From DASRHG01 sp035650655 (GTDB lineage: Bacteria > Desulfobacterota > Binatia > DP-6), in assembly GCA_035650655.1 (NCBI GenBank), contig DASRHG010000009.1:1-45167 (forward strand): DNA of 45,167 nt, given 5' to 3'. The translations under genes and the position numbers were made by a program. Below the pieces are notes generated by a model. That model did no database searches. It was not told the DNA's origin and worked only from the letters and a program-made list of their open reading frames with translations. Of the stretch, positions 15,019 through 22,756 are shown in pieces (positions within the stretch are counted from its first letter, which is position 1; each line of letters opens with the position of its first letter).

Positions 15019-16703
15019 GGACGGGCGGCGCGCGGCGGGCAGCGCAGCACGCGTCGCCCGGCATCGCCGCACGGGACGACGGCGCTCAGCGCGGCCCGGT
15101 CGAGCGACACGAGGAGGAGGACGGCGGCCGGGGGCGGGCCTCCGAGCGGACGCTCGGCGCGGAGCGCGACCGCCCACCCATCCGCGCGCCGACGGATCCG
15201 GACCGCGCCCCCCGAATCCGCTCGCGCGGCGTCGAGCGCCATCGGCGCGCCGTCGGCGGCCCGGACCTCCACCCGCGCCCGCGCGCCGGGCGCGAGCCCG
15301 GGGACGAGGCTCCCCGCGACGAAGCCGCGGGCGGCGATCCGCACGGCGGACGCCCCGTAGCGGAGGACGAGCCGGCGGACCTCGAGCGCCCCGCAGCCCG
15401 GCGCGGCGGCGCCGGGGATCGTCGGGCAGGGATCGCAGAGATCGCCCGCCCCGTCGCCGTCGCGGTCGGCCTGGTCGGGGTCCCACGCCGTCGCACAGTC
15501 GTCACGCCCGTCGGCGACACCGTCGCCATCCGCGTCCGCCGGCGCGCCGGGAGGAGCCGGGTAGCGCGCGGCGACCGCGGCGACGTCGGCGGCGGCGAGG
15601 ACGGCGCCGCGGCCGTCCAGGTGCGCGCGCGCGAACATCGTCGCGCTCGGGTCGGCGGAGTGCCCGAGACCGAGCGCGTGCCCCAGCTCGTGGGTCGCGA
15701 CTTCGGCGACGTTCGCCGGGCGCCAGAACCGGCAGCCGCTCCACCCGTCGGCGAACTCGACCTCCCCGCTCGTGATGCGCGCGTACGCGCGGCCGCCGAC
15801 GACGCGGACCTGCGCCGTGTCCACGACGTAGCCGCCGAGCGCGAGGATGCCCGTGCAGCGCCACGGTCGGGGGATGTCGTGATGCGGGTCGTCGAAGAGG
15901 ACGACCGTCCGCGCGGCGTCGAAGGCCGCGTCGCGCGGTCGGACGAGCGCGTCCATAACGACGACGAGGCGCGCGGCGGGCACGGTGCTCCACGCCGCCA
16001 TGCCGGCACGGACGGCGTCGAGGCTCGGCAGGAGGCCGAGCCCGCGGTCGCCGCGGGCGTCGGCGGCGAAGCCGATCGGCCGCCCGTCGTCCGGCTCGAA
16101 CCATCGCGCGGGGACGGTCCCGTAGCCGAAGGCCGGCTCCGCGCCGCCGAGCGCCGTGCGCGCGGCGCCCGCCGCGGCGGCGTCGGCGACCGACGCCCCC
16201 GGCCCGGCCGCCGCGACGCGTGCGCGGAGGGACGCGAGCGGGACGGCCCGCCGCCGGCCCTCGTCGCCGGCGAGCGTGCGCACGGCGCGCGCGCCGTCGA
16301 GACGGTACCAGCCGAGCCCGAGGCCGCTCGGCTCGAGCGCGCCGCGCCGGCCGCGGCGGAGGAGGACCAGGACCCGGTCGCCGACGCGCACGACGGGCGC
16401 CCCCTCGACGACCCGCATCCGGCCGCCCCGGCGGCCGCCCGGCAGGCGGACCCACAGGAGCGACGGCACGTCGCGACCGCGCAGCGCCTCCTCGACCGCG
16501 AGCGCGACCAGGGTCTCGAGCCGCCGCCCACGCGCCTCGATCGCCACCACGCGCCCGACGACCGCCGCATCCGAGGCGGCGACGAGCGCACGGTCGGCCG
16601 TCCCGACGACGGTCGTCGCGCCGAGCGGCGCCGAAGGGACGAGGGCAAGGAGCGCGAGCGCCCGGCGGACCGCCCGAAGCCTCCTCCGACCGCCACCCCA
16701 CAC
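15015..16703 (-). CDS. Secreted matrixin-like zinc metalloprotease with thrombospondin type 3 repeats
   Basis: A 562-residue exported protein. The N-terminus is arginine-rich with a hydrophobic core (RRALALLALVPSAPLGATT), a signal peptide probably cut after about residue 29. Residues about 30-130 form a beta-rich module (VVGRVVAIEARG...RLPGGRRGGRMRVVEGAPVVRVGDRVLVLLRRG). The catalytic region near residue 335 is ATHELGHALGLGHSADPSATMF: HExxHxxGxxH with a following Met, the metzincin/matrixin pattern. Two calcium-binding thrombospondin type 3-like units follow (DADGDGVADGRDDC and DRDGDGAGDLCDPC). The last 130 residues are an unrecognised beta-type domain. The start is GTG 16703. It lies 69 bases behind the response regulator gene. 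The target protein is unknown. Confidence 0.85.
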   Translation of the reverse strand: MWGGGRRRLRAVRRALALLALVPSAPLGATTVVGTADRALVAASDAAVVGRVVAIEARGRRLETLVALAVEEALRGRDVPSLLWVRLPGGRRGGRMRVVEGAPVVRVGDRVLVLLRRGRRGALEPSGLGLGWYRLDGARAVRTLAGDEGRRRAVPLASLRARVAAAGPGASVADAAAAGAARTALGGAEPAFGYGTVPARWFEPDDGRPIGFAADARGDRGLGLLPSLDAVRAGMAAWSTVPAARLVVVMDALVRPRDAAFDAARTVVLFDDPHHDIPRPWRCTGILALGGYVVDTAQVRVVGGRAYARITSGEVEFADGWSGCRFWRPANVAEVATHELGHALGLGHSADPSATMFARAHLDGRGAVLAAADVAAVAARYPAPPGAPADADGDGVADGRDDCATAWDPDQADRDGDGAGDLCDPCPTIPGAAAPGCGALEVRRLVLRYGASAVRIAARGFVAGSLVPGLAPGARARVEVRAADGAPMALDAARADSGGAVRIRRRADGWAVALRAERPLGGPPPAAVLLLVSLDRAALSAVVPCGDAGRRVLRCPPRAARP

Positions 16704-16772
16704 CGTCCGCGGACGCTACACGCGCCCGTGCCCGACTTCAAACCGCGGCGCGGATGCCGTGCCGCGGCCGGC

Positions 16773-17423
16773 TCAGTGCACGATCTTCTTCCGCACCGCG
16801 AAGCGGACGATCTCGGCCGTGTTGTGCAGGTCGAGCTTCTCCATGATGTGCTTGCGGTGCGTCTCGACCGTGTTGATGCTGACCGAGAGGAGCGTCGCGA
16901 TCTCTTTGTTCGTCTTCCCCTCGGCGATCAGCTGGAGCACCTCGCGCTCGCGGTCGGTCAAGAGCGCCAGGTTGTCCTCGACCTCCTGACCGCCGGCGTC
17001 GCCGAGGTAGCCCTCGAGGAGCACCTTGGAGACGGCCGGGCTGAAGAAGGAGCCGCCCCGGCCGATCGCCTTCACCGCCTTCAGGAGGTCCAGGTCCTCC
17101 GAGTCCTTGAGGAGGTAGCCGCGCGCGCCGGCCTTCAGGCTCTGGCGCACGTAGACGTCGTCCGCGTGCATGGTGAGGACGAGGACCTTCGCGCCCTCGC
17201 TGCGCTTCATGATCTGGCGGGTCGCTTCGATCCCGTTCAGCTCGGGCAGCGCGATGTCCATCACGACGACGTTCGGGTGGAGGCGCTGCGCCATCTCGGT
17301 CGCGCTCCGCCCGTCGCCCGTCTCGCCGACGATCTCGATCTCCTCGTCCGTCTCGAGAATGCGCCGGAGCCCCTGTCTCACCACCGTGTGGTCGTCGACC
17401 AACAGCACGCGGATCTTGCCCAT
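16773..17423 (-). CDS. NarL/FixJ-type response regulator
   Basis: A 216-residue two-component regulator. The receiver domain has the acidic pair VDDH at about residues 9-12, the phosphorylated Asp in VVVMDIALPELNG at about 56, the Thr in VLVLTMH at about 84 and the Lys in GYLLKDSE. The C-terminal LuxR helix-turn-helix includes LTDREREVLQLIAEGKTNKEIATLLSVSINTVETHRKHIMEKL. The ATG 17423 has an excellent GGAGGAG ribosome-binding site 8 bases upstream. No histidine kinase gene is adjacent, so its sensor is encoded elsewhere. The downstream protease, 69 bases away on the same strand, may be co-transcribed. Target genes are not evident. Confidence 0.95.
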   Translation of the reverse strand: MGKIRVLLVDDHTVVRQGLRRILETDEEIEIVGETGDGRSATEMAQRLHPNVVVMDIALPELNGIEATRQIMKRSEGAKVLVLTMHADDVYVRQSLKAGARGYLLKDSEDLDLLKAVKAIGRGGSFFSPAVSKVLLEGYLGDAGGQEVEDNLALLTDREREVLQLIAEGKTNKEIATLLSVSINTVETHRKHIMEKLDLHNTAEIVRFAVRKKIVH

Positions 17424-17450
17424 GCTCTCAACTCCTCCGGCGTCGCGACA

Positions 17451-17465
17451 CGGACGTCACGTCCG
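17451..17465. repeat. 15-bp palindrome upstream of the response regulator
   Basis: CGGACGT and ACGTCCG flank a central C. It lies 28 bases before the regulator start codon. It could be an autoregulatory site or a small leader hairpin, but chance is possible in this GC-rich sequence. Confidence 0.35.
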
Positions 17466-17610
17466 GCCCCCCTGCAAGAACGCCGCCGGGTCACGTGTTT
17501 CGGGCGCGGCGCTCATCGCATAACGCGCGCGGAAGGGGGCGCCTTGTCAACAGGGGAGCGCACGCTGCTGTCGCACCGGGAGCACGCGTCCCGGACACCG
17601 ACACGGCACG

Positions 17611-17925
17611 CTACCCGATCGCCGTCGGTGTCGCCTTTTCCAGCAGCGCTTCCAGCTCGGCGATCCGCTGCCGGTGATCGGCGAGGAGCCGCTCCAGCGC
17701 CTCGGCCCGCGCCTCGTGGTGGCGGAGGGCGGCGATCTCGCGGACCATGGCGGCGAGCCGGCGGTCGGCCGCGCGCCGGACCGCGGCGAGCTGTCGCGTG
17801 TGCCGCCGGGCGTCGGCCGCGCGTGCGGCGGTGAGGCGCCGGATCTCGCGCTTCAGGCTCGCGAGCGACGGCCCAGCCGGCCGGGCCGGCCGCGCGCGGG
17901 CGCGGGGACGCTTGCGGGCGGGCAT
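17611..17925 (-). CDS. Small coiled-coil hypothetical protein
   Basis: A 104-residue protein with a lysine/arginine/proline-rich N-terminus (MPARKRPRARARPARPAGP) and a long alpha-helical coiled coil from about residue 20 to 98 (SLKREIRRLTAARA...LERLLADHRQRIAELEALLEKA). There is no membrane segment or known motif. Its ATG lies one base after the stop of the acyltransferase gene, so translation is probably coupled. A 9-bp inverted repeat (GACACCGAC at 17594-17602, GTCGGTGTC at 17624-17632) straddles its stop codon. The basic tail could bind nucleic acid or membrane surface, but I cannot assign a function. Confidence 0.6.
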   Translation of the reverse strand: MPARKRPRARARPARPAGPSLASLKREIRRLTAARAADARRHTRQLAAVRRAADRRLAAMVREIAALRHHEARAEALERLLADHRQRIAELEALLEKATPTAIG

Positions 17926-17926
17926 G

Positions 17927-18925
17927 TCAGTAGATTCGGGGCGCGCCGAGGGGCCGCGTCTTCCAGCGCTTGTGCATCCAGAGCCAGTGCTCGGGATGGC
18001 GGCGCACCATCTCCTCGAAGACCGCGGTGAACCGCTGCGTGTTGCGGCGGACGTCGTCCTCGAAGTCGCCCGTCCGCTCGACCTCGAGAATGGGCAGCAC
18101 GTGCACGCGGTGGCGGGCGCTCCGCCCCTCGCGGACGATGAACGCGGGGACGACCGGCGTGTCGACCCGGAGCGCGATCCGCGCCATGCCCGCGTTCGTG
18201 CTCGCCGGGACCCCGAAGAAGTCGACGAACACGCCGAGGCCCCGGGTGGAGTTCTGATCGATGGGGAGGACGAGGAGCCCGCGGTCGTGGAGCGCGCGCA
18301 GGACCGCCTTGCCCGCCGTGCTCTTGCGGATCATGCGCGTCCCGGCCCGCGCGCGCAGCGCGTTCACCCAGCGGTCGACGTACGGGTTCGCGATCGCGCG
18401 GTGGACCATGTGCACCGGATGACCGCGCCGCCCGTGGGCGTAGACGAGCAGCTCCCAGTTCCCGAAGTGCCCGCTCAGGACGAGGACGCCGGTCGCGCGC
18501 TCCCAGGTGATCGCCTCGCGCCACCACGCCTCGTCCTCGAAGCGGACCATCTCGCGCAGCCTCTCGTCGGAGAGGCGAGGCAGGTGCGCGAGCTCGGCGG
18601 CGCTCCGCCCGAGGTTCAGGTAGGAGCCCCAGAGGATGCGACGGCGCTCGCCGAGCGGCTTTTCCGGGAACGCGATGGCGAGGTTCTGCATGCCGATGCG
18701 GCGGAGCGGCCGATGGACGAGGTAGACGACGGTCGCGCCGATCTCGCCGAGCACGATCGCGACGCGGAGCGGCACGACCGCGAGGACGCCGGCGACGGCA
18801 CGCAGCGCGGCGTACGCGATCCAGTCGAGGAGCGCCGAGCGCGGGCGCCCTCGCGGGCGCTCCTTCGGACGCCGCCGCCGCGGTGGTGCGGCGGCCCGGG
18901 GCGCCCGCTCCGCCAGAGCCGCCAT
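17927..18925 (-). CDS. Lysophospholipid acyltransferase, LpxL/HtrB-like
   Basis: A 332-residue protein of the LpxL/LpxM (HtrB/MsbB) acyltransferase family, which adds secondary acyl chains to lipid A from acyl-ACP at the inner membrane. A basic, proline-rich N-terminus is followed by a membrane segment (about residues 32-55). The catalytic HX4D/E motif is SGHFGNWE. Other family marks are RIGMQNLAIAFPEK, AIANPYVDRWVNALRARAGTRMI, VLPIDQNSTRGLGVFVDFFGVPAST and HPEHWLWMHKRWKTRP at the end. ATG 18925 is chosen because the upstream extension to 18985 reads poorly. Phosphatidylinositol mannoside acyltransferases are related, so the exact acceptor is inferred. It is divergent from the cold-shock gene. 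Confidence 0.88.
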   Translation of the reverse strand: MAALAERAPRAAAPPRRRRPKERPRGRPRSALLDWIAYAALRAVAGVLAVVPLRVAIVLGEIGATVVYLVHRPLRRIGMQNLAIAFPEKPLGERRRILWGSYLNLGRSAAELAHLPRLSDERLREMVRFEDEAWWREAITWERATGVLVLSGHFGNWELLVYAHGRRGHPVHMVHRAIANPYVDRWVNALRARAGTRMIRKSTAGKAVLRALHDRGLLVLPIDQNSTRGLGVFVDFFGVPASTNAGMARIALRVDTPVVPAFIVREGRSARHRVHVLPILEVERTGDFEDDVRRNTQRFTAVFEEMVRRHPEHWLWMHKRWKTRPLGAPRIY

Positions 18926-18998
18926 GGCGCGTCTCTCTACGAGACGAAGGACGCCTTTGCAAGGCGGCTGACGCGGACGAAGCATGGTAGTTCCGCGG

Positions 18999-19028
18999 TT
19001 GCCTTTCGGCGAGGCGCTATGCTATCGG
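18999..19028 (+). promoter_or_regulatory. Candidate promoter of the cold-shock gene
   Basis: TTGCCT at 18999-19004 is followed after 18 bases by an extended -10, TGC then TATCGG (19023-19028). Transcription from about 19035 would give a leader near 85 bases, consistent with the long leaders of csp mRNAs. Confidence 0.4.
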
Positions 19029-19118
19029 CCCCTCGCTCGCTGGCTGTTGAGGGTAAAGGCCTGCGCTTTCCTCTCGATCCGGCGGTGGGTTTCGTTTCAG
19101 TGAAGGAGGGCAAGACCC

Positions 19119-19319
19119 GTGGCAACCGGCAAGGTCAAGTGGTTCAACAGCCAGAAGGGATACGGCTTCATCACGACCGACGAGGGTGAGGACGTCTTCG
19201 TGCACTACTCCGCGATCGCGGGCTCCGGCTTCCGCAGTCTCGACGAGGGGCAGCGCGTGTCGTTCGAGGTCACGCAGGGACCGAAGGGGTTGCAGGCAGC
19301 AAACGTGAACAAGGTCTGA
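19119..19319 (+). CDS. Cold-shock protein (CspA family)
   Basis: A 66-residue single cold-shock domain, the standard length. RNP1 is KGYGFI and RNP2 is VFVHYSAI, preceded by KVKWFNSQ; these aromatic residues bind single-stranded RNA or DNA. The GTG start (MATGKVKWFN) has a strong GAAGGAGG ribosome-binding site. Family members act as RNA chaperones and antiterminators. It is monocistronic and divergent from the acyltransferase. Its codons are less biased than those of its neighbours only in the N-terminal RNA-binding part. Cold induction itself cannot be read from the sequence. Confidence 0.97.
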   Translation: MATGKVKWFNSQKGYGFITTDEGEDVFVHYSAIAGSGFRSLDEGQRVSFEVTQGPKGLQAANVNKV

Positions 19320-19350
19320 GCGGGGTTGCGGCGGAGAGGACGCGCCGCGC

Positions 19351-19388
19351 GGCGCCGTCGCTCCCGATCCCGTGCCGCGGACGGCGCC
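19351..19388 (+). terminator. Possible terminator-like hairpin after the cold-shock gene
   Basis: GGCGCCGTC (19351-19359) and GACGGCGCC (19380-19388) are perfect 9-base inverted arms 32 bases after the stop codon, with a 20-base loop. No U-tract follows, so it may only stabilise the 3' end. Confidence 0.3.
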
Positions 19389-19574
19389 ACGGCGACTCGC
19401 CGTCGGGGCCACCCCGCAGCGCGCCGGCGTGTGCGCCGCCGGCACGCGCGTTTCCGGCCATTCACGGCGCCGTTCGGGCCGTTCGGCCGTCGCGGATTGA
19501 CTCCTGCGCGGGGCTCCGTGAAGGTGTGCGAACGGCCCGTGCCTCGCGCCGGGCGACCATCGTCTGGAGGCTCG

Positions 19575-20438
19575 ATGCGTCTCGCGATTGCACTCCTCAC
19601 CCTGCTCGTCCCCGCGACCGTCACCCGCGCCGACTGCCCGCCCGACTGCTTTCCCGGCGGCGGCCCCGCCGCGACCGACTGCTTCGTCGAGTGGGGCGGC
19701 ATCACCGCCGCCGCGACGAGCTGCCCGGACGGCGCCGCGTGCGACGCCGACGGCAAGGTCGACGGCAAATGCACGTTCCCCTTGAAGGCGTGCGTCAACA
19801 TGCCCGGCAGCGCACTCGGCTGCACGGCCGGTACGCTGTCGGCGCCGCCGAAGCTCACGCCACGGAAGCTCCCGGCGGTGCAGGCGCTCGGTGCCGCGCT
19901 CGGCGGACTCACCACGGCCCAGGCCGCGTGCACGGAGCCGGGCTTCGTCCTCCCGCTCAAGGTCTCGCTCGCCGGCGTCAAGAAGACGAGCGTGAAGCTC
20001 CGTATGACCGCGACCTCGGGCCGCAAGAAGGACAGCGACAAGCTGACGCTCACCTGCCTCCCCGGCACGCCGAGCTTCGCGAACGACGTCGAGCCGCTCT
20101 TCAACGGCGGTCCGGGGGGCGAGCACTGCGCGACGAACAACGGCTGCCACAACGCCTCGAACTCCGTCACCAACCCACCGAACCTCGAGCGCGGCGCGGC
20201 GTACGCGAGCATCGTCAACGTGAAGCTCGGCGTCGAATCGAACCTTCCGCTCGTCACGCCCCGCAAGGTCGCGAAGAGCTGGCTCGCCCGGAAGGTCCTG
20301 GGCAAAGGCCTGGGCGGGCTCCGCGGCGGGGCAAAGATGCCGCAGGACTGCGGCGTGAACGGGAGCACGAACTGCCTCTCGGACGCGGACGTCGCGACGA
20401 TCCTCGAGTGGATCCAGGCGGGCGCGCCGCAGAACTAG
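19575..20438 (+). CDS. Secreted protein with cytochrome c-like CX5CH domain
   Basis: A 287-residue exported protein with a clear signal peptide (MRLAIALLTLLVPATVTRA, cut before DC). Residues 20-75 are cysteine-rich (DCPPDCFPGGGPAATDCF, CPDGAACDADG), followed by a middle region of unknown fold. The C-terminal domain starts SFANDVEPLFNGG and has C-ATNNG-CHN, a CX5CH variant of the haem-binding motif, then KMPQDCG and ILEWIQAGAPQN. This layout resembles the Planctomycete-type cytochrome c domains, where FxxDVxPxF precedes the haem site and the tail is WIxxGAPxN. Whether haem is bound is open because the spacing is not CX2CH. TGGAGG lies before ATG 19575. It faces the dihaem cytochrome gene. Confidence 0.75.
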   Translation: MRLAIALLTLLVPATVTRADCPPDCFPGGGPAATDCFVEWGGITAAATSCPDGAACDADGKVDGKCTFPLKACVNMPGSALGCTAGTLSAPPKLTPRKLPAVQALGAALGGLTTAQAACTEPGFVLPLKVSLAGVKKTSVKLRMTATSGRKKDSDKLTLTCLPGTPSFANDVEPLFNGGPGGEHCATNNGCHNASNSVTNPPNLERGAAYASIVNVKLGVESNLPLVTPRKVAKSWLARKVLGKGLGGLRGGAKMPQDCGVNGSTNCLSDADVATILEWIQAGAPQN

Positions 20439-20459
20439 CGCCGGGCGCGCCGGCCGAGC

Positions 20460-21335
20460 CTAGCGCGCGAGCGGGCGCCACGTCCCCGCCCGGATCCAGC
20501 GCACGTACGCGACCAGCGCCGTGACGTCGTCGGGGGAGAGCCACTTCCCGTAGGCCGGCATCTTCACGGCCTGACGGCGGAAGAACCAGCCGCCGATCGG
20601 GTGGCGGCTGATGCGGTCGATCTCGCCGTCCGTGATCCAGCGCCGCAGCTCGTCGTCGTCGCGGACGAGGTCGTCGAAGTCGGCGCCCCAGAACGCGGGG
20701 ATGTAGCCCTTGAGCGACCCGGGATTCGCGACGCCGCCCGCGCCGAGCGGCCCGTGGCAGGCGAAGCACGCGAGGTCGAGCGCCAGCGTCTCGCCGCGCG
20801 ACGCGAGCGTCTCGTCCGGGGACACCTGCCCGGAGGCTGCGCGCAGGTACGCCACCAGGTCCTCCACCTGCGCCGCGGTCACCTTGCCGCGGTACGCCGG
20901 CATGCGGAGCGCCGCGGCTTCCACCTTCGCGCGGTAGGCGGGATCCTCGCGCTTGCGCCGCGGCGCCCCGTCGAGGATGTACTCGCGGAGGTCGTCCGGC
21001 GTCTTCACGTACATCATCTGCGTCTGCTCGGTGAACGCCGGCACGGTCTTCTCCTCGCTGCCGGGGTTCTTCGTCCCCCCGCCGCCGCCCGGGCCGTGAC
21101 ACGCGAAGCACCCGAGCGCCGCCGCGAGCCGCTGGCCCCGCACGGCGGGCATCTCCTCCAGCGCGAGGATGCGCGCTCGAATCGCCGGGTAGAGGAGCCA
21201 CGCCGTCTCGACGAGCGCCACGACGACGAGGAGCCGCACCAGGACGCGGCGGCCCCCCGGTCCGGGGACCGACGCGCGGAGGCGCGCTTGTACGGCGCGC
21301 GCGCGGGTGTCAATGTTCCCCGCCGTGTCCGCCAC
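20460..21335 (-). CDS. Membrane-anchored dihaem cytochrome c
   Basis: A 291-residue protein with one N-terminal transmembrane anchor (about residues 31-50, VLVRLLVVVALVETAWLLY) and two cytochrome c domains outside the membrane. Each has a CFACH haem motif (near residues 76 and 171, both in a GCFACHGPGG/ACFACHGPLG context) and a later Met ligand in a MPAY segment (RMPAYRGK and KMPAYGKW). The two domains look like a tandem duplication, each followed by VxxLVAYLR/VAYVRW. It probably passes electrons in the periplasm; no oxidase or dehydrogenase partner is nearby. The start is GTG 21335 with AGAGGG upstream; a later GTG is possible. It is divergent from the LolA-like gene. Confidence 0.9.
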   Translation of the reverse strand: MADTAGNIDTRARAVQARLRASVPGPGGRRVLVRLLVVVALVETAWLLYPAIRARILALEEMPAVRGQRLAAALGCFACHGPGGGGGTKNPGSEEKTVPAFTEQTQMMYVKTPDDLREYILDGAPRRKREDPAYRAKVEAAALRMPAYRGKVTAAQVEDLVAYLRAASGQVSPDETLASRGETLALDLACFACHGPLGAGGVANPGSLKGYIPAFWGADFDDLVRDDDELRRWITDGEIDRISRHPIGGWFFRRQAVKMPAYGKWLSPDDVTALVAYVRWIRAGTWRPLAR

Positions 21336-21378
21336 GGAGCCCTCTCATTCGCGACGTGCCTACCAGATCCGGCGGCCG

Positions 21379-22113
21379 ATGCGACGCGGGAGGCGAGGAC
21401 GCACGACGCGAGCGGTCGCGGCGGCGGGCCTCGCGGTCCTTCTCGCGGGACGAACGGCCGAGGCCCGCAACCTCGCCGAGTTGCTCGCCGCCGTCGCGGC
21501 GAACGAACGCTTCGAGCCGCCGGCGCGCGCCGACGTGACGATCGCCTGCACGCCGGATTGCCCCGTCGTCCACTCGACCGCGACGCTCGTCGGGCGCGGC
21601 GACACCCTCTACGTCGAGGTGAAGGACGGCGAGCGCGCGCTCCTCGGGCCGGGCGCCGTTCGGGTCGCCGCCGGCGGCGCCGTGAAGGACGCGCCGCCCG
21701 GCACGGCCTTCGCCGGCACGGACGTCCGCCTCGAGGACCTCGTGCCCTTCACCCCGGCGAGCCTCGCGACCCCGCTCGTGAGCGACGACGGCCCCGCCGG
21801 CGTCGTCGTCACGGCCGCGCCCGGCGGACCGTCGTCCTACGTGCTGCTCGTCGAGACGATCGACCCCGACCGCCGCATCGTCACGAAGACGCAGGAGTAC
21901 GAGGGGTCGATCGGGAACCTGACGCGCTTTCTCCGCCGCAGCGCGTTCACCGACGTCGGCGGCCACCTGCGCCCGGGAGAGATCGCGCTCGAGAACCTTC
22001 GCAAGGGTACGACGACGCGGCTCACGCTCCGCTGGCGTCCGATGCCGGACGCGCCGCCGTCGCTCTTCGACCCGAGCACACTCGCGAAGCCCGCGGGGCT
22101 TCCCGCGCCGTAG
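21379..22113 (+). CDS. Outer membrane lipoprotein-sorting (LolA-like) domain protein
   Basis: A 244-residue exported protein with a twin-arginine-looking basic start and signal peptide (MRRGRRGRTTRAVAAAGLAVLLAGRTAEA). The rest is beta-rich: DVTIACTPDCPVVHSTATLVGRGDTLYVEV in front and, at the end, a typical LolA-like segment (RRIVTKTQEYEG...GHLRPGEIALENLRKGTTTRLTLRWRP) finishing with LFDPSTLAKPAG. Proteins of this type fold like LolA and are thought to handle lipoproteins or lipids in the periplasm; the cargo here is unknown. ATG 21379 gives the best signal peptide; the frame is open further upstream. It sits between the cytochrome gene and the convergent ACT-domain gene. Confidence 0.75.
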   Translation: MRRGRRGRTTRAVAAAGLAVLLAGRTAEARNLAELLAAVAANERFEPPARADVTIACTPDCPVVHSTATLVGRGDTLYVEVKDGERALLGPGAVRVAAGGAVKDAPPGTAFAGTDVRLEDLVPFTPASLATPLVSDDGPAGVVVTAAPGGPSSYVLLVETIDPDRRIVTKTQEYEGSIGNLTRFLRRSAFTDVGGHLRPGEIALENLRKGTTTRLTLRWRPMPDAPPSLFDPSTLAKPAGLPAP

Positions 22114-22124
22114 CCGGCGCCGTC

Positions 22125-22664
22125 CTAGGCCGGCTCGAGCGTCAGGTCGACGTGCAGCTCGGCCGCGACCTGCTCGAGGCGTGCCCGGAGCGCGCGCAGG
22201 TCCACCTCGCGCGGCACGGCGAGCCGCATGCGGAGGGTGTAGATCGGCGTGCCCGATTCGGGCTCCGGCCGCGACTGCGCGTGCAGGTCCGTGATGTTGA
22301 CGCGGTGGTCGGCGAGGCTCCGCGCGACGCGCGCGACGATGCCCGCCTTGTCGACCCCGGTCACGACGCACTCCATCGGCGTCCCGTACGGCGCGACCGG
22401 CTCGGCCGACGGCTCGCCGTCGAGCGGGCGGAAGAAGACGGTGAGGCGCTTCTCCCACTCGAGCCGCTTGCACCCGGCGCCCAGGCGCCGCTCCACGTCT
22501 GGATCCGCGCTCGAGAGGAGGAGCAGCACCGCGAACTCCGACCCGAGGATCGTCATGCGCGAGTCCTCGAGGTTGCAGTCGCACTCGTAGATCAGCTCGG
22601 CGAGGTCGGCGACGATGCCGGGGCGGTCCCGGCCGATCGCGGACAGTGCGAACCAGCGTCGCAT
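22125..22664 (-). CDS. Double ACT-domain protein (GcvR-like)
   Basis: A 179-residue protein with two ACT domains and nothing else. The first (residues 1-75) has RWFALSAIGRDRPGIVADLAELIYECDCNLEDSRMTILGSEFAVLLLLS. The second (from about 92) has MECVVTGVDKAGIVARVARSLADHRVNITDLHAQ. This arrangement matches the glycine cleavage system repressor GcvR and similar amino-acid-sensing proteins, which act by protein-protein contacts rather than by DNA binding. No gcv genes are nearby. ATG 22664 is preferred because it starts at the conserved RWFALS; GTG 22694 is in frame. It converges with the LolA-like gene 11 bases away. Confidence 0.85.
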   Translation of the reverse strand: MRRWFALSAIGRDRPGIVADLAELIYECDCNLEDSRMTILGSEFAVLLLLSSADPDVERRLGAGCKRLEWEKRLTVFFRPLDGEPSAEPVAPYGTPMECVVTGVDKAGIVARVARSLADHRVNITDLHAQSRPEPESGTPIYTLRMRLAVPREVDLRALRARLEQVAAELHVDLTLEPA

Positions 22665-22756
22665 GCGCGTTCCGTTGATCAGCCCGAGTACCACGCCGCG
22701 CGCGGCGCGGGAAGCGGATTGCGCGTCGCGGAAAGAATGGTCTGATAGGGGGCCAC

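Noticed and set aside
17594..17632. Inverted repeat around the stop of the coiled-coil gene as a terminator
   Set aside because: The arms are 9 bases and perfect, but on the minus strand, which is the gene's strand, no T-tract follows. The T-run is on the plus side where no gene ends.
13377..17834. A 1,485-codon open frame on the plus strand
   Set aside because: It lies opposite the dehydrogenase, tetR, protease and regulator genes, all of which have recognisable motifs. Its own sequence has no domain and is dominated by Arg, Asp and Glu.
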